Assembly: GCA_032622095.1 (NCBI GenBank)
Contig: CP136061.1
Coordinates: 47,189,797 to 47,253,796, forward strand
DNA length: 64,000 nucleotides
Direction: 5' to 3'
From: Siphonodentalium dalli
Lineage: Eukaryota; Mollusca; Scaphopoda; Gadilida; Siphonodentaliidae
The notes beneath the pieces were generated by a model that saw only the letters and a program-made list of their open reading frames with translations, was not told the origin of the DNA and ran no database searches. Shown piece after piece: positions 37,191 through 49,843 of the stretch; position 1 is the stretch's first letter; the number at the start of each line of letters is the position of its first letter. A program made the translations under genes and the position numbers.

Positions 37191-37476
37191 TAATGGTAAT
37201 TTGCAGAATGAGGTCCCCAGAGGTTGAATTTAGATATCCCAGCACAGCGGGCTAGCATCCTGGGGAACTCTTTCTGCTCTGGCATCATCTTCTCTCTCAA
37301 ATTAACAATTTTTTTAGTTTCTTTAGAAACTACTTTAGCAAGTTTCTTTTTCAGTTCAGTTTCTCTATATCCCCAAATTGGCAGATGACACAATTGAGGT
37401 GCGCAATAGGTGCACATCATCTTCACCATCTGGGAACTTAAATCTGTGCCTAGTTCTCCCATAGCAGATGAGGCCA

Positions 37477-37570
37477 TGCAGAATGCGGCCCCCAGAGGAT
37501 GAATTTAGTGATGATTGCCTGCGTGTGGGGTAGTGTGACTAAATTCACCCTCTGGGGACCTCATTCTGCA
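37477..37570. repeat. GGTGAATTTAGTGATGC palindrome, copy 4
   Basis: ATGCGGCCCCCAGAGGATGA on the left, ACCCTCTGGGGACCTCATTC on the right. A decayed copy lies just before it at 37206-37275. Confidence 0.7.
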
Positions 37571-37904
37571 AATGACCATTTCCATATTTTGAGCCTCAAT
37601 ATGATGATAAAGTGAGAATGTCGTGAAGATATGGGAAGCATTGGCAGTGGGTATTGCTGTTAAAATAGTAGTCACATCCATTAAACCGCCAAAAACAGAA
37701 ATTATAGTATATTAATATGTAAATATCCTGTAAATTGCATGTTATTATCCTGTTTGTTTAACATAAACAAATGTCACATTATGTAAAAAGCTACATAGAG
37801 GGTATGCGATAAGCAAAAATCTGAACACCGGGGAGACCCACTGAAGAAACTTTGGTTAGAAATGTCATCAAGTTTTTTTTAGAACATACTGGTATAGCGC
37901 TCAC

Positions 37905-38550
37905 TTAAACCCCTGTCACACTCCGCTGTGATCAGGCCGGCGCTTGCATTGCTCTGAAAAATTATCAAAGCGCCAAGCTAAACGCATTAAGGTATCCAAG
38001 AACCGATTGGTGATGCAGCTGATACTGGCAAGGACGGGAGAGGGTCCCCGTGATCGCCCCTGAGTGCCAGAGCGCTGCGCAGAGGTTCGGCGTTCTGACC
38101 AGGGCGCAGTACTGTCGCTGTGTCAGCGACGTGAGCGTCACGTTGACGTAGAAAGGATTCATACAAGCTACTCGTGGTTGCAGTAAGAAACCAAACTTGT
38201 CCTCTGCGACTGCAGTAAGCTTAAAACCCCTGTCACACTCCGCTGCGATCAGGCCGGCACTTGCATTGCGCTGAAAAAGTACCAAAATATGAGTAACACG
38301 CAGGAGGAACGCGGAAAACTATGCCGCTTATCACGTTTTTATTGCGCTCTTATTACGACCCATTGCGTTTCTACTTTGTCAAGTCTCACGCGCTCTCACT
38401 GTGCTTCCTCTGAGCTATAAATGTCCTTAGCTCGTCCAAGTCGCTGTCATTGTGTTGCTAGTACGTTCTCAATAAGTTTGCAATACGCTCTCTGCATGGG
38501 CGGGAGAGTATAAATAGCACCTCCTGCGTGCTCCAGTCATAGTCAGTTTT
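37905..38550 (+). mobile_element. GC-richer element with direct repeats and a core promoter, copy 1
   Basis: Two direct repeats CCCCTGTCACACTCCGCTG (37911 and 38225), each continuing GATCAGGCCGGC and TTGCATTGC, bound the left part. The right part ends in a TATAAATAG box (38509-38517) and AGTCATAGTCAGTTTT about 30 bases later. Reverse-oriented homologues of both parts are at 42530-43168, in swapped order. Frames here carry a short peptide (KDSYKLLVVAVRN) also present in the other copy (KDAYKLLVVAARN), hinting at a decayed gene I cannot name. Confidence 0.65.
38509..38548 (+). promoter_or_regulatory. TATA box and initiator-like site in a repeat
   Basis: TATAAATAG at 38509-38517, then TCATAGTCAGTT at 38537-38548. 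Spacing fits a Pol II core promoter. Conserved in the inverted copy at 42830-42857. Confidence 0.5.
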
Positions 38551-39900
38551 TATGTGTACCCATACCATGTATGGTACACATAATGCTGACGTCCGGATCA
38601 ACCATCCGTCGTTCGTCCGTCCGTCTGTCCGTCCGTCCGTCTGTCCGTAGACATTTGCTATCCGATTCGATTACTGGAGTATCTTTTATCGGATCATGTT
38701 CAAATTTTATGTGCATGTTTACAATGACACACCCCTCACCTGTATAGTTTTTGGTATCGATCGGTTGATCGGTTTAGAAATTATTAACACTTTGCATCCA
38801 CACATGGGCATGTGCTATCCGATGCAATAACCCAAGTGTTTTTTGTCCGATTGTGTTCATATTTAAAATGTAGGTTTATGATGACACACCCCTCACCTGT
38901 ATAGTTTTTGGTATCGATCAGTTGATCGATTTAGAAAATAATTAACCCCACTCACAAATTCTATCTGATGCATCTAAGTCAAACAATTTGCTTATGATCT
39001 GCCTCATATTTCTTACCTAGGTCTTTGTTAGCACGTTCTTTATCTGTATCGATTTTGGTATCGTTTTGTTAACCCTTTTCACTCTTATGTTTACTTAGTA
39101 CTCATGCAAGCTGCTATGACTCAAAACATTTTTCATCTGATCTACACCAAAATTGGTACATGTGGTCCTCACCCCGAAATACAGATCAGGTTCGAATTTG
39201 AGTTTGATCCGGTATATTTTAACAGAGTTATGGCCCTTTATAATTCAAGTAATTTACTACCTATTGTATATGCCCTGTGAGAATTTAAGACAAACAACTT
39301 TACACAGTAATCTTCTGCATTATTGGAATCAGAAAATGACACTGGATACTCTTTGCCAAACCACTGCTGCTCCCAGAGGCTGACAGTGATTGATGATAAT
39401 TTACTCCAGTTTGTGTGCAATAGTAATTTAACCCAACCTGTTGAAACATGTTCGTGGCATTAATACAAATAGTCCATTGTCCATCTGAAGGATGTTCTGG
39501 AGCATGGCTGTTTAGAGAATTGTTGTTTACAGAGACACTGTTGTCTTATCTTGAGAAAAAAAATAATCCACACATTAGTTCCATCATATGATGTCATTGG
39601 AAATGATTAACCCTCTCCACACATTATATGTTCATTCTCCTATTCTATGTCCAGGTTGATTGTGATCCACTTTTCACTTGCATGTATTTCATGATTAAAA
39701 TTAACCTATTCCATAGACACATGATATCTGATAGGCAGATTTTAAATTATCTCTTTCGCCTTGGGCCAGGTTCACTAAGAATTTCTATAAGCCACCAATT
39801 GAATATTCATCATTTGAGGAAATATCTTGGTTTGAAATTCCCTCTATTGCATTTGGGCTGCAGGATAATAATAATGGTTCTGGTATTCTTGAATATTTCT
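38551..39900. repeat. Long GTCCGTC-headed repeat, copy A
   Basis: Head TATGTGTACCCATACCATGT, a block of GTCCGTCC/GTCTGTCC, then tandem segments with GATGACACACCCCTCACCTG and AACAGAGTTATGGCCCTTTA. The part from about 39400 matches about 46640-47150 over several hundred bases (shared TGTTGTCTTATCTT, ATTAACCCTCTCCACACAT and TTGCATTTGGGCT). Shorter relatives at 40290-40590 and 41169-41420. Confidence 0.7.
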
Positions 39901-41944
39901 GCTGTTATAGACATTGTATCTTTCCAATGATCAGCTTAGAATAAAATTAACCATAGGTACATGTATACTGTACGCAATCCAATGTTATGACTCTAATATT
40001 TTCAATTTGACCCTTCTCATATCTCTCCTTTAGTTATCTGATAATTCTGTGTTAAAATATTTTATATCCAACCATTATCAATCATATTTAATATCAAGGT
40101 CTATACCAGACCTGTTATGTTTTGAAAATGTCAATCCGTGAGATTTTTGCGGGAGGTATGCCCAAATATGTTCATGTTCCAAAAAAAAATTTATGATGAA
40201 GATTGCATAATTTTTATGAGTTTCTATTTTATAAATATATAGACCAATATAAAATGGCAATGAATGTCCTGTTGGTAATTGTAATAGAGCTGCTATGTTT
40301 CAACTTAGAATTTATGCATGCTGCCATAACTCAAAAAGAAATTATCTGACCATAACCAAATTTGGTATGTGAGTTGCTCAACTCAAAATACATATCGAGT
40401 TCGAATATGGGTTTGATTCGATATTTTTTAATGGAGTTATGGCCCTTTGACATAGAATTCATGAATGCTTCGATAATTCAACAAGTTTTCAACTGATAGG
40501 AACCAAATTTTGTATGTGAGTTTCTCAACTCAAAATACAGATCGAGTTCGAATATGGGTTTGATCCGGTACTATTTACTGGAGTTATGGCCCTTTGATTA
40601 TTTTATTCATCGCTAAAATATATCAAAGATACACAGGTGGCACTGTCTAGATAATATCTAATAAATCAGTTTCACAATGCTATGGAGACAAGAGATACTA
40701 TCCAGTTACAATGCCATGAAGTTCTCTCTCTCTTGTACTGGTATTGAGTTAATTAACTGCTAGGAGTTGTGTTGGCTATATCAGATATACTTTATACTCT
40801 ATAAGTATCTCTGGCCATATCATAGGTGGAATGTTTATATTTTATATTCATGGTTATTTAAATTTCACCTTAAAGGCATAATCTGGTTTCATTGTTTAAA
40901 AGCATTACCATTGGAATTTTGTTGGTTGCATGGGAAGACAACTTTGGTTTTCAAACTTTAAAAAACGAGAGCTCTGTATCAGTCTATGGGAACAAAATAA
41001 TTGTTCATAACACTCTTAGAACTGTAGGTCTAGTTTGTTTTATCTATATATTAATCAAAAGCTTTTTCGACATTGATTTCAATTGTTTACAAATGTGAAT
41101 TGAAATATTAAAGGGGCACACCAGTTTGATGTATTTTTCCTGTACTCTGCATGAGATAAAACTGTTTATGTGTACCTATACCATAGTATGGTACACATAG
41201 TGTCAATGTCCAGATTGACCACTCGTCTGTCCGTCCGTCTCTATCTGTCTGTCTGTCAGTTCTTAGACACTTTAGGCATTATGTGATATCTCTAACATTT
41301 TCTATTTGATCGGAACCAAATTTTGTGTATAGGTTTCTCATCCCAAAATACAGTTCGAGTGAATATGAGTTCGATCCGATTTATCTTAAAGCAGTTATGA
41401 CCCTTCTTTCTTTTTTTTAAATTTAAAATTTTGATTTTTCATATTTGTTTAGATTGAATTTCCTCGCTCGATTTAACATAAAAAATATTTAAAAACTTTT
41501 ATAATAATAAAAAAAATTATTGAGTTAAAAAAAAAAAATAGTTGCATGTAATATAATGATATCAATAAATTGCCATGTGAACATCCAATATCCAGAGCAC
41601 ATGCGAATACCTTTAATAGATGTCATTCCAAGTGAAATCTGTTATTAATTGAGTGGTGACATATGTTACATAGCTCTAGGGGGTGGTTGTATGAAGGTAA
41701 AGATGAACCTGCTGGCTGGATAATTGTTTGTCCTATCTGTCAAATTGATTAATGGCTAAACAATTGGATCTCACAATGAGAGGTCATTGGTTGAATAGGG
41801 ACAGAGTTATGAGATTTAAAACGACTCCTCCCCACCCCAATTACCTTAACCTCTTCTTAAGACAAATAATTTGAGCTTTTGATTTTAAGTTAGGTACTGA
41901 TATGTGTATCACTGTGATCATATCTTTGACCAATTATCAGTTAT

Positions 41945-42007
41945 AGCTAATCGGTATCGCCAAGGTATGGGTTAAACATCTGCCGATCGTGATCGGCCTC
42001 TCGTTAG
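41945..42007. repeat. TCGCCAAGGTATGGG short repeat, copy 1
   Basis: Ends CGATCGTGATCGGCCTCTCGTTA and shares about 60 bp with 47503-47565. After it, this copy runs into the inverted-repeat insertion at 42009. Confidence 0.6.
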
Positions 42008-42008
42008 G

Positions 42009-42812
42009 TTGTGGGAATATACCCAACAATCCACAATAGACTAGTTGTCCATGTTCCAATTATATATGTTCCGGATATATAGTCGTAATTTAAATTGAGC
42101 ATATGTTTCGATTCACTTTTCCACAAAAGTATGATAGTGATAACAATGAATTTCGTCAGGGAACAGCGTGGCTAAATAGATCGGCATAATATATGCCCTT
42201 TTTTATTTTTGAAAGGCATGACCTATGGAGGCCGACGGCACCATTCCCATGGTTGTTTTATGCCTGTATATACAGAATACATTGGATTCCACTGTAAACC
42301 TGCTGCAAATGTTGAAAGAACGCCATTTGTCACGATTGGACGTATAACGAGAGCCATATTTGCAGTGGCAACATCGTGTGGATGTTCTATGATCGGGAAC
42401 CAGTCCATAACACCACGTGGCAGGGCAATAAGAGCGCAATAAATGTCGGGAGAGAGACGAAAGAGATGATTTCTTGCTGCGACCACGAGTAGCTTGTATG
42501 CATCCTTGCTACATCAACGGGATGCTCACTTTTCGTTGCCATGGCGACAGTACTGCGCCCTGGTCAGAACGCCGAACCTCTGGCGAACCTCTGGCGCTCT
42601 GGCGTGATCATGGGGACCCTCTCCCGTCCTAGCCAGTGTCAACTGCGTCACCAATCGGTTCTTGGATACCTTAATGCGTTTAGCTTGGTGCTTTGATACC
42701 GTTTCAGCGCAATGCAAGCGCCGGCCTGATCGCAGCGGACTGTGACAGTGGTTTAATCGGACAACTAGTGGACAACTAGTCTATTGTGGATTGTTGGGTA
42801 TATTCCCACAAC
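42009..42812. mobile_element. Element with 45-bp terminal inverted repeats
   Basis: Left terminus AGGTTGTGGGAATATACCCA continuing to ACTAGTTGTCC (42009-42053), right terminus ACTAGTCTATTGTGGATTGT to CCCACAACCT (42773-42812). They are exact or near-exact inverted repeats. The interior includes a minus-strand frame (42223-42486, 87 residues, beginning MVAARNHLFRLSPDIYCALI) with no family I recognise, and sequence homologous to 37905-38200. Confidence 0.65.
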
Positions 42813-43168
42813 CTAAAAACTGACTATGACTGGAGCCCGCATGAGGCACTATTTATACTCTCCGCACCCACGCGGAGAACGTTTTACAAACTTATTGAGA
42901 ATGTACTAGCAAGACAGCGACTTGGACGCACTAAGGATGTTTATAGCATAGAGGAAGCACAGTGAGAGCGCGTGAGATTTGACAAAGTAGGAACGCAATG
43001 GGTCGTAATAAGAGCGCAATAAAAATGTGGTAAACGGAATAGGAGGGTACCTTGTTTTAAAATTTTGGAGAGTTTTCCCGCGCTCCTCCTGCGTGTTACT
43101 CATATTTTGGTACATTTTCAGCGCAATGCAAGCGCTGGCCTGATCGCAGCAGAGTGTGACAGGGGCTT
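42530..43168 (-). mobile_element. GC-richer element with core promoter, copy 2 (inverted)
   Basis: Read on the minus strand from 43168: CCCCTGTCACACTCTGCTGC, a segment matching 38225-38550 ending in TATAAATAG (42849-42857) and AGTCATAGTCAGTTTT, then the terminal repeat of 42812, a second CACTGTCACAGTCCGCTGCG (about 42750) and a segment matching 37911-38160. Copies 1 and 2 therefore have the same two modules in different order. Confidence 0.6.
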
Positions 43169-43169
43169 T

Positions 43170-43925
43170 ATCTTCGCCTCAAGATTTATGTGTTGAATTG
43201 GTCACAATGAATCACTCTCCTAAAAAATCTCCATGGAGTTCAGTATTTTGGTTATCATTCACTATTTACGTGCTGTATATAAACAAACGCTCGACTCACA
43301 CAAAGTGTGTTTTGTGGATAATATCCCATCCATACTATACTATTAATAGTATATTTTTGGGGAATTTTTCAGAATCTGGTAACTGTTATTTCTAAATTAT
43401 AACCTATAACGAAGGACGTCCATGTCTTTAATCAGTGGGTTGTGTTTCTCCTTCTCCCACTCATTATCTTCTATCAGTTACCTTTGCTGCCTTAAATTAT
43501 CCTATTCTTCTTTTATAGTGACATAATTTGTGTTGGGAATTTGAAGCTATAGAATTAATTCTGTACTCCCTTGATTAGTTGAATAGTGGGCAAATACAAC
43601 ATCGTATTACTATGAGCAAAATATTTAGCAAATGGATGCAAAAAATGAAACTTGTTCAAATATGTTAATATCAATAAGAAAGTGATAGAGAAGACAGATG
43701 CTTACACAAGACAAAATATAGGTATGATATAAATATGTAAACCAAATCTTGAGAACATGAATAATAAATGCAAAACATTCATCTCTTTTATATCTGTCAA
43801 CTGCGAGGTTTAGTTTGGAGAATGTCAATACATGTATCGCACTTCATGCATTGATAGAATATAACACTATACCTGAAGGTGTGAAATTATTATCCAATAT
43901 TTTACCTCACCCATAGATAGTGCCT
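43170..43925. other. Intergenic AT-rich segment
   Basis: No repeat family, RNA gene or exon recognised. Confidence 0.5.
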
Positions 43926-43928
43926 TCT

Positions 43929-45138
43929 GATTGGTTTGAAGAATTGAAAGATTAGCCACAGATTCCATTGGAGTTGAATAAATAGTGGGAATGATATAAA
44001 ATAAATTCTAATTCATAATTTAAATAGATAAATATAAGTAATTAGTGGCATTTTCAATGTGGTCATGGGATATTGACCACGATAAAAATTCAGCAAACAG
44101 AGTTTCAAAACCCTGCACATTTATTTTGGTCTGCACTTTTATTTGGAGCCCAAGAGTATTCAATTTGGAAATTGCAAACAGCTGAAAAGCCTGGTTGCCG
44201 GTTGGAAAGTTTCAATCCAAAGCATGGGGAGGGGTGCAAATGGAAACTTGCGAAGCAAGGAGTTTGGTGTCTGGTTCAAGAGGATACAGTTGGGAAATTC
44301 AAGGTTGACACCCCCACAACAAAGACCCTGTAGCTACGTCACTGATTCAGAGACCATAAATAGTTACATGTACATATTTCAGAAACTAAAAACTTCACAG
44401 GGATGCTCGAAAGAGCAGATAGACCCTTTCCTTCTCCCCTCAATCTTTTCCCCCTCCGATTAAGTATGTACTGGTAATCATGCACGAATGGCCTAGTTTG
44501 CAAATACACAAAATATTGATACATTGGAGTCATGTGCTCTGGTAAATACTTTCCATGGCCATTTTCCAGCTGTTTTTAATTTTTCTCACAAAATTTTTCA
44601 GAAACAAACGCTCTTTATTTCTAACATATCAGGAATATAAAGCCAAACACGGAACGCTCCATGTAAATAGCTGCTTTTTGGTTGGAACCGGAACATCGTC
44701 TTCACTGTTTTATTTGTTATGACTTCAATGCATCTTTCTGTTACATGAATTTATCAACCTATTTCGATGCAGGAACAAATTCATAAGTGAATATTATTAG
44801 GTGTATTTTGGAGATCAAACCGCCAAGTGGATTTAAGGTACCGGTTGGATACCAAATTAAGGGGAGGTTGTTCAAATAAAGTTACTTAACATTTTGCAAG
44901 CTCCATGCAGAATTCATCCCCCTACGCAAGGCGTCAGACATAGTGTAGCGAAGGGACTGAACTCTGCAATCGCAGTACACCCATGAACGGTCAAAACCCA
45001 TGAACACATTGATTCCACCACTTATTGCTTATATTTATCTACTTAAATTCATTATGTATTAGGATTTGTTTTATATCTTTCCCACTATTTATTCAACTTC
45101 AATGGAATCTGTGGCTAATCTTTCAATTCTTCCAAATG
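43929..45138. mobile_element. 1.2-kb element with about 120-bp terminal inverted repeats
   Basis: The left arm (43935-44055; GAAGAATTGAAAGATTAGCC, GAATAAATAGTGGGAA, AAATAGATAAATATAAG) is the reverse complement of the right arm (45015-45138). Arms differ at roughly one base in ten by eye. The interior contains dispersed repeats (TCTGCACTTTTATTTGGAGC at 44132) and no transposase. Confidence 0.7.
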
Positions 45139-45565
45139 TAACACAAATTATTTTTTAATTTTCTAATGAATTATTCAGAACAAATATGGAATGCGGAAGC
45201 AATATTAAGTGTATGTAAATATAATCCATTGTTGCATGATATTAACCCTTTCTATACTAAATGGATTCTCCCAATCAGTTAACAAGACAGTCAATGACTG
45301 TGGGGTCGCTCACCAGACTGTAAAGATGGAGAAGACTGGGACTCTGAAGACTACAATAGTCAGTATGTTGTTATAACATAATTAATTTTTCAAAATTTTA
45401 ATTTAAAATAAAAAAAAAAAAAAAAAAAAATGTAAATGTTTTTTTTTCTCATTTAAAAATGTGTTTTTTTGGTTAAATTGAGCAAGAATTTAAATCGAAA
45501 AAAAAATAATCTAAAATTTAGTTTTTTTTAAGATATTGACCCTGTTTGCCCCAGTGACCCCTTTT

Positions 45566-47150
45566 TATGTTTACCCATACCATAGTATGGTAAACATAGT
45601 GTCGTTGCCCGGATTGACCACTCGTCGTTCGTCCGTCTGTCTGTCTGTCTGTCCGTCTGTCTGTCTGTCTGTCTGTCCGTAGACACTTTACGAGTAATGC
45701 GATAACTCAAACATTTTCTATCCAATCGAAACCAAATTTTGTATATGGGTTTCTCAGCCCAAAATACAGATCGAGTTCGAATTTGGGTTTGATCCGAGAT
45801 TTTGTTACAGAGTTATGGCCCTTTTTCAACTTAGAATTCACGCATTCTGCCATAACTCAAACATTTTTTATCTGATTGGAACCAAATTTGGTATGTGAGT
45901 TTCACAGCCAAAAATACAGATCGAGTTCGAATATGGGTTTGATCCGATTTATTTTAAAGGAGTTATGACCCTTTTTTCGAAAATTAAAAAAAATTAAAAA
46001 AAATCCGATGCTCTAACCGAAATATTTTTTTGTCTGATTGTGTTCATATTTGATATGTAGGTTTATGATGACACACCCCTCACCTGTATAGTTTTTGGTA
46101 TTGATTGGTTGATCAGTTTAGAAAATAATTAACCCTTTACATACATGCTATCCAATGCAATAAGTTGAACATATTTCTTCTGATCTGCCTCATATTTCTT
46201 ACCTAGGTTTTTCTTAGCACGTTCTTCATCTGTATGGTTTTTGGTATTGTTTAATTAACCCTTTTCACTCTTATGTTTACTTAGAATTCACCCAAGCTGC
46301 TATGACTCAAAACATTTTTCATCTGATCAACACAAAATTTGGTATATGAATTTATCACCCCTAAATACAGATCGAGTTCGAATATGGGTTTGATCCGATA
46401 TATTTTAACAGAGTTATGACCCTTTATAATTCAAGTAATTACTGCTGGGAATTTGAAGAGAACATATATCCCACAGCAATGTGTGTTATTGAAATGAGTT
46501 AATTATCACTATGACATTAGATACTACATGCTATAAAGCATGATAGTGGTACCACTGGCTGGCTGGACTTGTTATCATAATTATGTCAAACTGTGATTGA
46601 TTACTCACTCTCTGGTGGAGTTCTGCTTTCTGTGCAATATGAAGTTAACCCCTTTGTTGAAACAGGTTTATTACATTAGCTATATGCACACACTATATGA
46701 CACCTATTCTAAAATAATAAATTGGAATAGTCCATTGTTACTTTGTAGTGTTGTTTTACAGACATTGTTCTTTACAAACACTGTTGTCTTATCTTAGACA
46801 AAAATTTATCCACACATTCCTTAGTTCCATAACATGATGTCATTGAAAATGATTAACCCTCTCCACACATCATATGGTTTTGATGCTTTTCATTTAATCA
46901 TTCTCCTATGTTATGTCCAGGTTGATGGTGATCCACTTTTGATTTGCGATTAAAATTAAACCATTCCATAGACACATATTATGCGATAGACAGATATAAT
47001 ATTATCCCTTTCACTTTGAGCCAGGTTCAGTAAGGGTTTCAATACATCACCAATTGAATATTCATCATTAGAGGAAATGTCTTATTTTGAAATCCCCTCA
47101 ATTGCATTTGGGCTCCAGGATAATATTAATGGTGCTGGTATTCTTGAGAC
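45566..47150. repeat. Long GTCCGTC-headed repeat, copy B
   Basis: Head TATGTTTACCCATACCATAG, then a GTCTGTCTGTCC block (45628-45680), about 130-bp tandem units with CAGATCGAGTTCGAATATGG and GAGTTATGACCCTTT, then the unique-looking tail shared with copy A. Confidence 0.7.
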
Positions 47151-47502
47151 TGACTTATTGTATGGGGTTCTAAATCCAATGACATGCTTTTCATAGACTA
47201 TTTTGTGTTTATCAGTTCATTAGTTTGGGTAAGATTAACCCCATTCTATCTGATTTGATAACTCAAATATTTCCATTGATTATGTTTATAGTTCTTGGCA
47301 TAGTTGACGATAACACACCCCTAACCTGCATAGTGAGGGTCATTTGGTTTATTTGCTTAAAAATATTAACATCCTCCACCAATCCTGTTGACACAATGTG
47401 ATAACTAAATATTTTTCACACGATCACTATATAAAGTGTGAATTGTTGAAACTTTTGCACTCATGAAAAGGTTGGTGTAAGGATTTATAAAATTTATAAA
47501 AA

Positions 47503-48780
47503 TAGCTAATCGCTATCGCCAAGGTATGGGTTAAACATCTGCCGATCGTGATCGGCCTCTCGTTAACAAATCTGAAACCCAGTAAACCAAGGACCCTCCA
47601 TACCAAATATAAGCCTAATAGGCCCAATGGTTCTTAAGAAGTTGTTTTAAGAATTACTATGGAGGGAGGCCCTGGCTTCGCAACTATTTGACCCAGTGAC
47701 CTCATTTAACAAATCTGAATATTAGTCACCTAGGGAACATCCACACCAAATATGAACCCATTCGGTCTTATGTGTCTGGAGAAGATGTTTAAACAATTTT
47801 TGATGGACGATGGAAGAGGAGTGATGACTATACCCGGTAGCTCCACCGGAGTCTTTGTCTCAGGTGAGCTTAAAACTATAATCAGTACCAAACTTGAACT
47901 CAACAACTCAAATAGTTTGTCTTGTGGAAGGGGTTAAAGTTTTTGGAGTTATTGGCTGATTCTTAAACTTATAAAGCTCTCTCTATTAGATAGAAACAGT
48001 CTCAATCAACAAAAGGTGGTCATACAAACTACAAAACCATTCATAGGGTAGAAATTAATTCACTGAAAGGAAGTGCTAAAACTGTATAAATGACAGACCC
48101 ACCATTTGAACAAAGTAATAGTTTATATGAGTAGAGACTGAATGCTCCTGGGAATACATTTGACACTCAATTTCAAAATTAATTATGAAAAAAAAACATC
48201 TCTGGCTGGCTAGAGAGAGCTGTGTGCTTGTTGATACTGCACTGCCAGATTTGACATGTGGATAATTATCATCAACAGAGCATACTGGTATGCTGACCTG
48301 TATTAATTTCACTGTAAGAGATAGCATTCTAGCATATGCACAGGGTGTATTGTATTGTGACTGTGAAATAAATTTTAAACAAGTGTTTGATAACAGGGAT
48401 GCTAGAAGCACCAATGGGCAAGGGTGAGGGGCTTCTTTAATATTTGTGTCCCTAATAATAAACTTTAAAAAAAACCAAATATTATTGAAATAAATTTAAA
48501 AAAAAATTATTTTAAATTTTGTTTCTTTTTTCAATTGTCAGAGCAAGAAGTTCAATCTCTGACTTCGGAACTAATTGACACAGTGACCTCAATTGAACAA
48601 ATCTTAATACCAATCACCTAGGGAACATCCACACCAAATATGAACCCATTCGGTGTTATGGAACCAGAGAAGAAGATGTTTAAAGAATTGTTGACGGACG
48701 GACAGACGACGGATGAGGAGTGATGACTATAGCTCCACCGGAGACTTCGTCTCAGGTGAGCTAAAAAGTATACATCAGAT
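47503..48780. repeat. TCGCCAAGGTATGGG copy 2 and AGCTCACCTGAGAC-tailed repeats
   Basis: 47503-47565 repeats 41945-42007. It is followed by two partial copies (47566-47875 and 48545-48770) of the family at 24100, in reverse, each ending GTCTCAGGTGAGCT and sharing GGAACATCCACACCAAATAT. Between them is AT-rich sequence without features. Confidence 0.6.
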
Positions 48781-49498
48781 TGGTCTATTATTGATTTGGA
48801 GAGATGTGATAAAAGCAGATGACAGATAGATAAAAGTGCAGAAGGAGTCCTATTTATTGAGGGAAATGTTTAGATAATAAGTTCAACTTATCATCTGAAC
48901 ATTTCCTATGAGATAACTACTCATTAATGATGCTTTGAAAGGGTTAAAGTTTATATGGTCGGTTGTTGAACTTATCATCTGAACATTTCCTATGGGATAA
49001 CTAATCATCAATGAGAAATATTTAGAATAGAAGGGTTATCGTCAAATGAAAGCTCTGGCGTGTATATCATGTCAAGGGGTCCATCGTCGTGTTTGGAGCC
49101 CTGAATGCATCTTCATAAATAATTTTGCAAATATCTTCCATAATATAACGTATCAGATCTAGGCTATAATTTTCTGCTAAGCAAAATTCAACCACATTCA
49201 TCGTACATACATGTAGATAGAAAGAAGCACAATAATGGCAAGGTCTAGATTGAAATACTTTTAACTTTGCATATAACAAATATCCACACTCTATGCCTGT
49301 GACATGAAAATATTATCCAGCATTATGTTCTATTTCCAAACGAAGTCAAAGCAAGACTCCATAGTGTATTGCTTTTTTCCTCAGTCCGTGACACATGTAA
49401 TATACCATATTATAGTCAGTATTAACTATGGCCAATACTCTTACGTAACTATCATTCAATGTGATATCCTGCCACACCTTAATATAGAATGTATATTA
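48781..49498. other. Intergenic AT-rich segment with foldback fragments
   Basis: 48860-49030 has two partial copies of the GTTCAACTTATCATCTGAAC-type palindrome of the 18161 family. No exon recognised. Confidence 0.5.
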
Positions 49499-49747
49499 TT
49501 ATCCCTTTCATGATGGGGAGCTGTGGTGGTGGTGCAGCATTAAAGATCCTCTTATGTATTCTCTTATATATGCAAGTCTCCCATAAGAGAATGCACTGGC
49601 TTAATACAAGGTCAAGGTAAATATTGTTAGGCCAATGTATTCTATTATATATGGGAGGCTCCCATATGGGAGACTCACATATATAAGAGAATGCATTGAC
49701 ACATGGTTTTTGCAAAATTTCAGGAAGCTCCAGTCATGGGAGTGTTA
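49499..49747. mobile_element. TTAA-type foldback element (CATTCTCTTATATA family)
   Basis: TTATCCCTTTCATGATGGGG on the left, CTCCAGTCATGGGAGTGTTA on the right, inner palindrome GGGAGGCTCCCATATGGGAG. Same family as 35857-36142. Confidence 0.65.
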
Positions 49748-49843
49748 ATAATGTCATAGTCTGTTGTTGCTTGACACCGAAGTAAGGCGAAGTTAGAAGT
49801 ATTTCAATCTAAACCTCTTCAGTGACACCTTTAAAGTGATAAA

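Noticed and set aside
37965-38285. 106-codon minus-strand frame
   Set aside because: Inside a repeated element, antisense to the strand with the promoter, and not conserved in the inverted copy.
42223-42486. 87-codon minus frame as a transposase fragment
   Set aside because: No DDE-type or other catalytic motif can be identified; kept only as an unrecognised frame in the element description.
45760-45790. GAGTTCGAATTTGGG as a tRNA T-loop or Pol III B box
   Set aside because: It is part of a tandem repeat, has no cloverleaf partner and no A box at the right distance.
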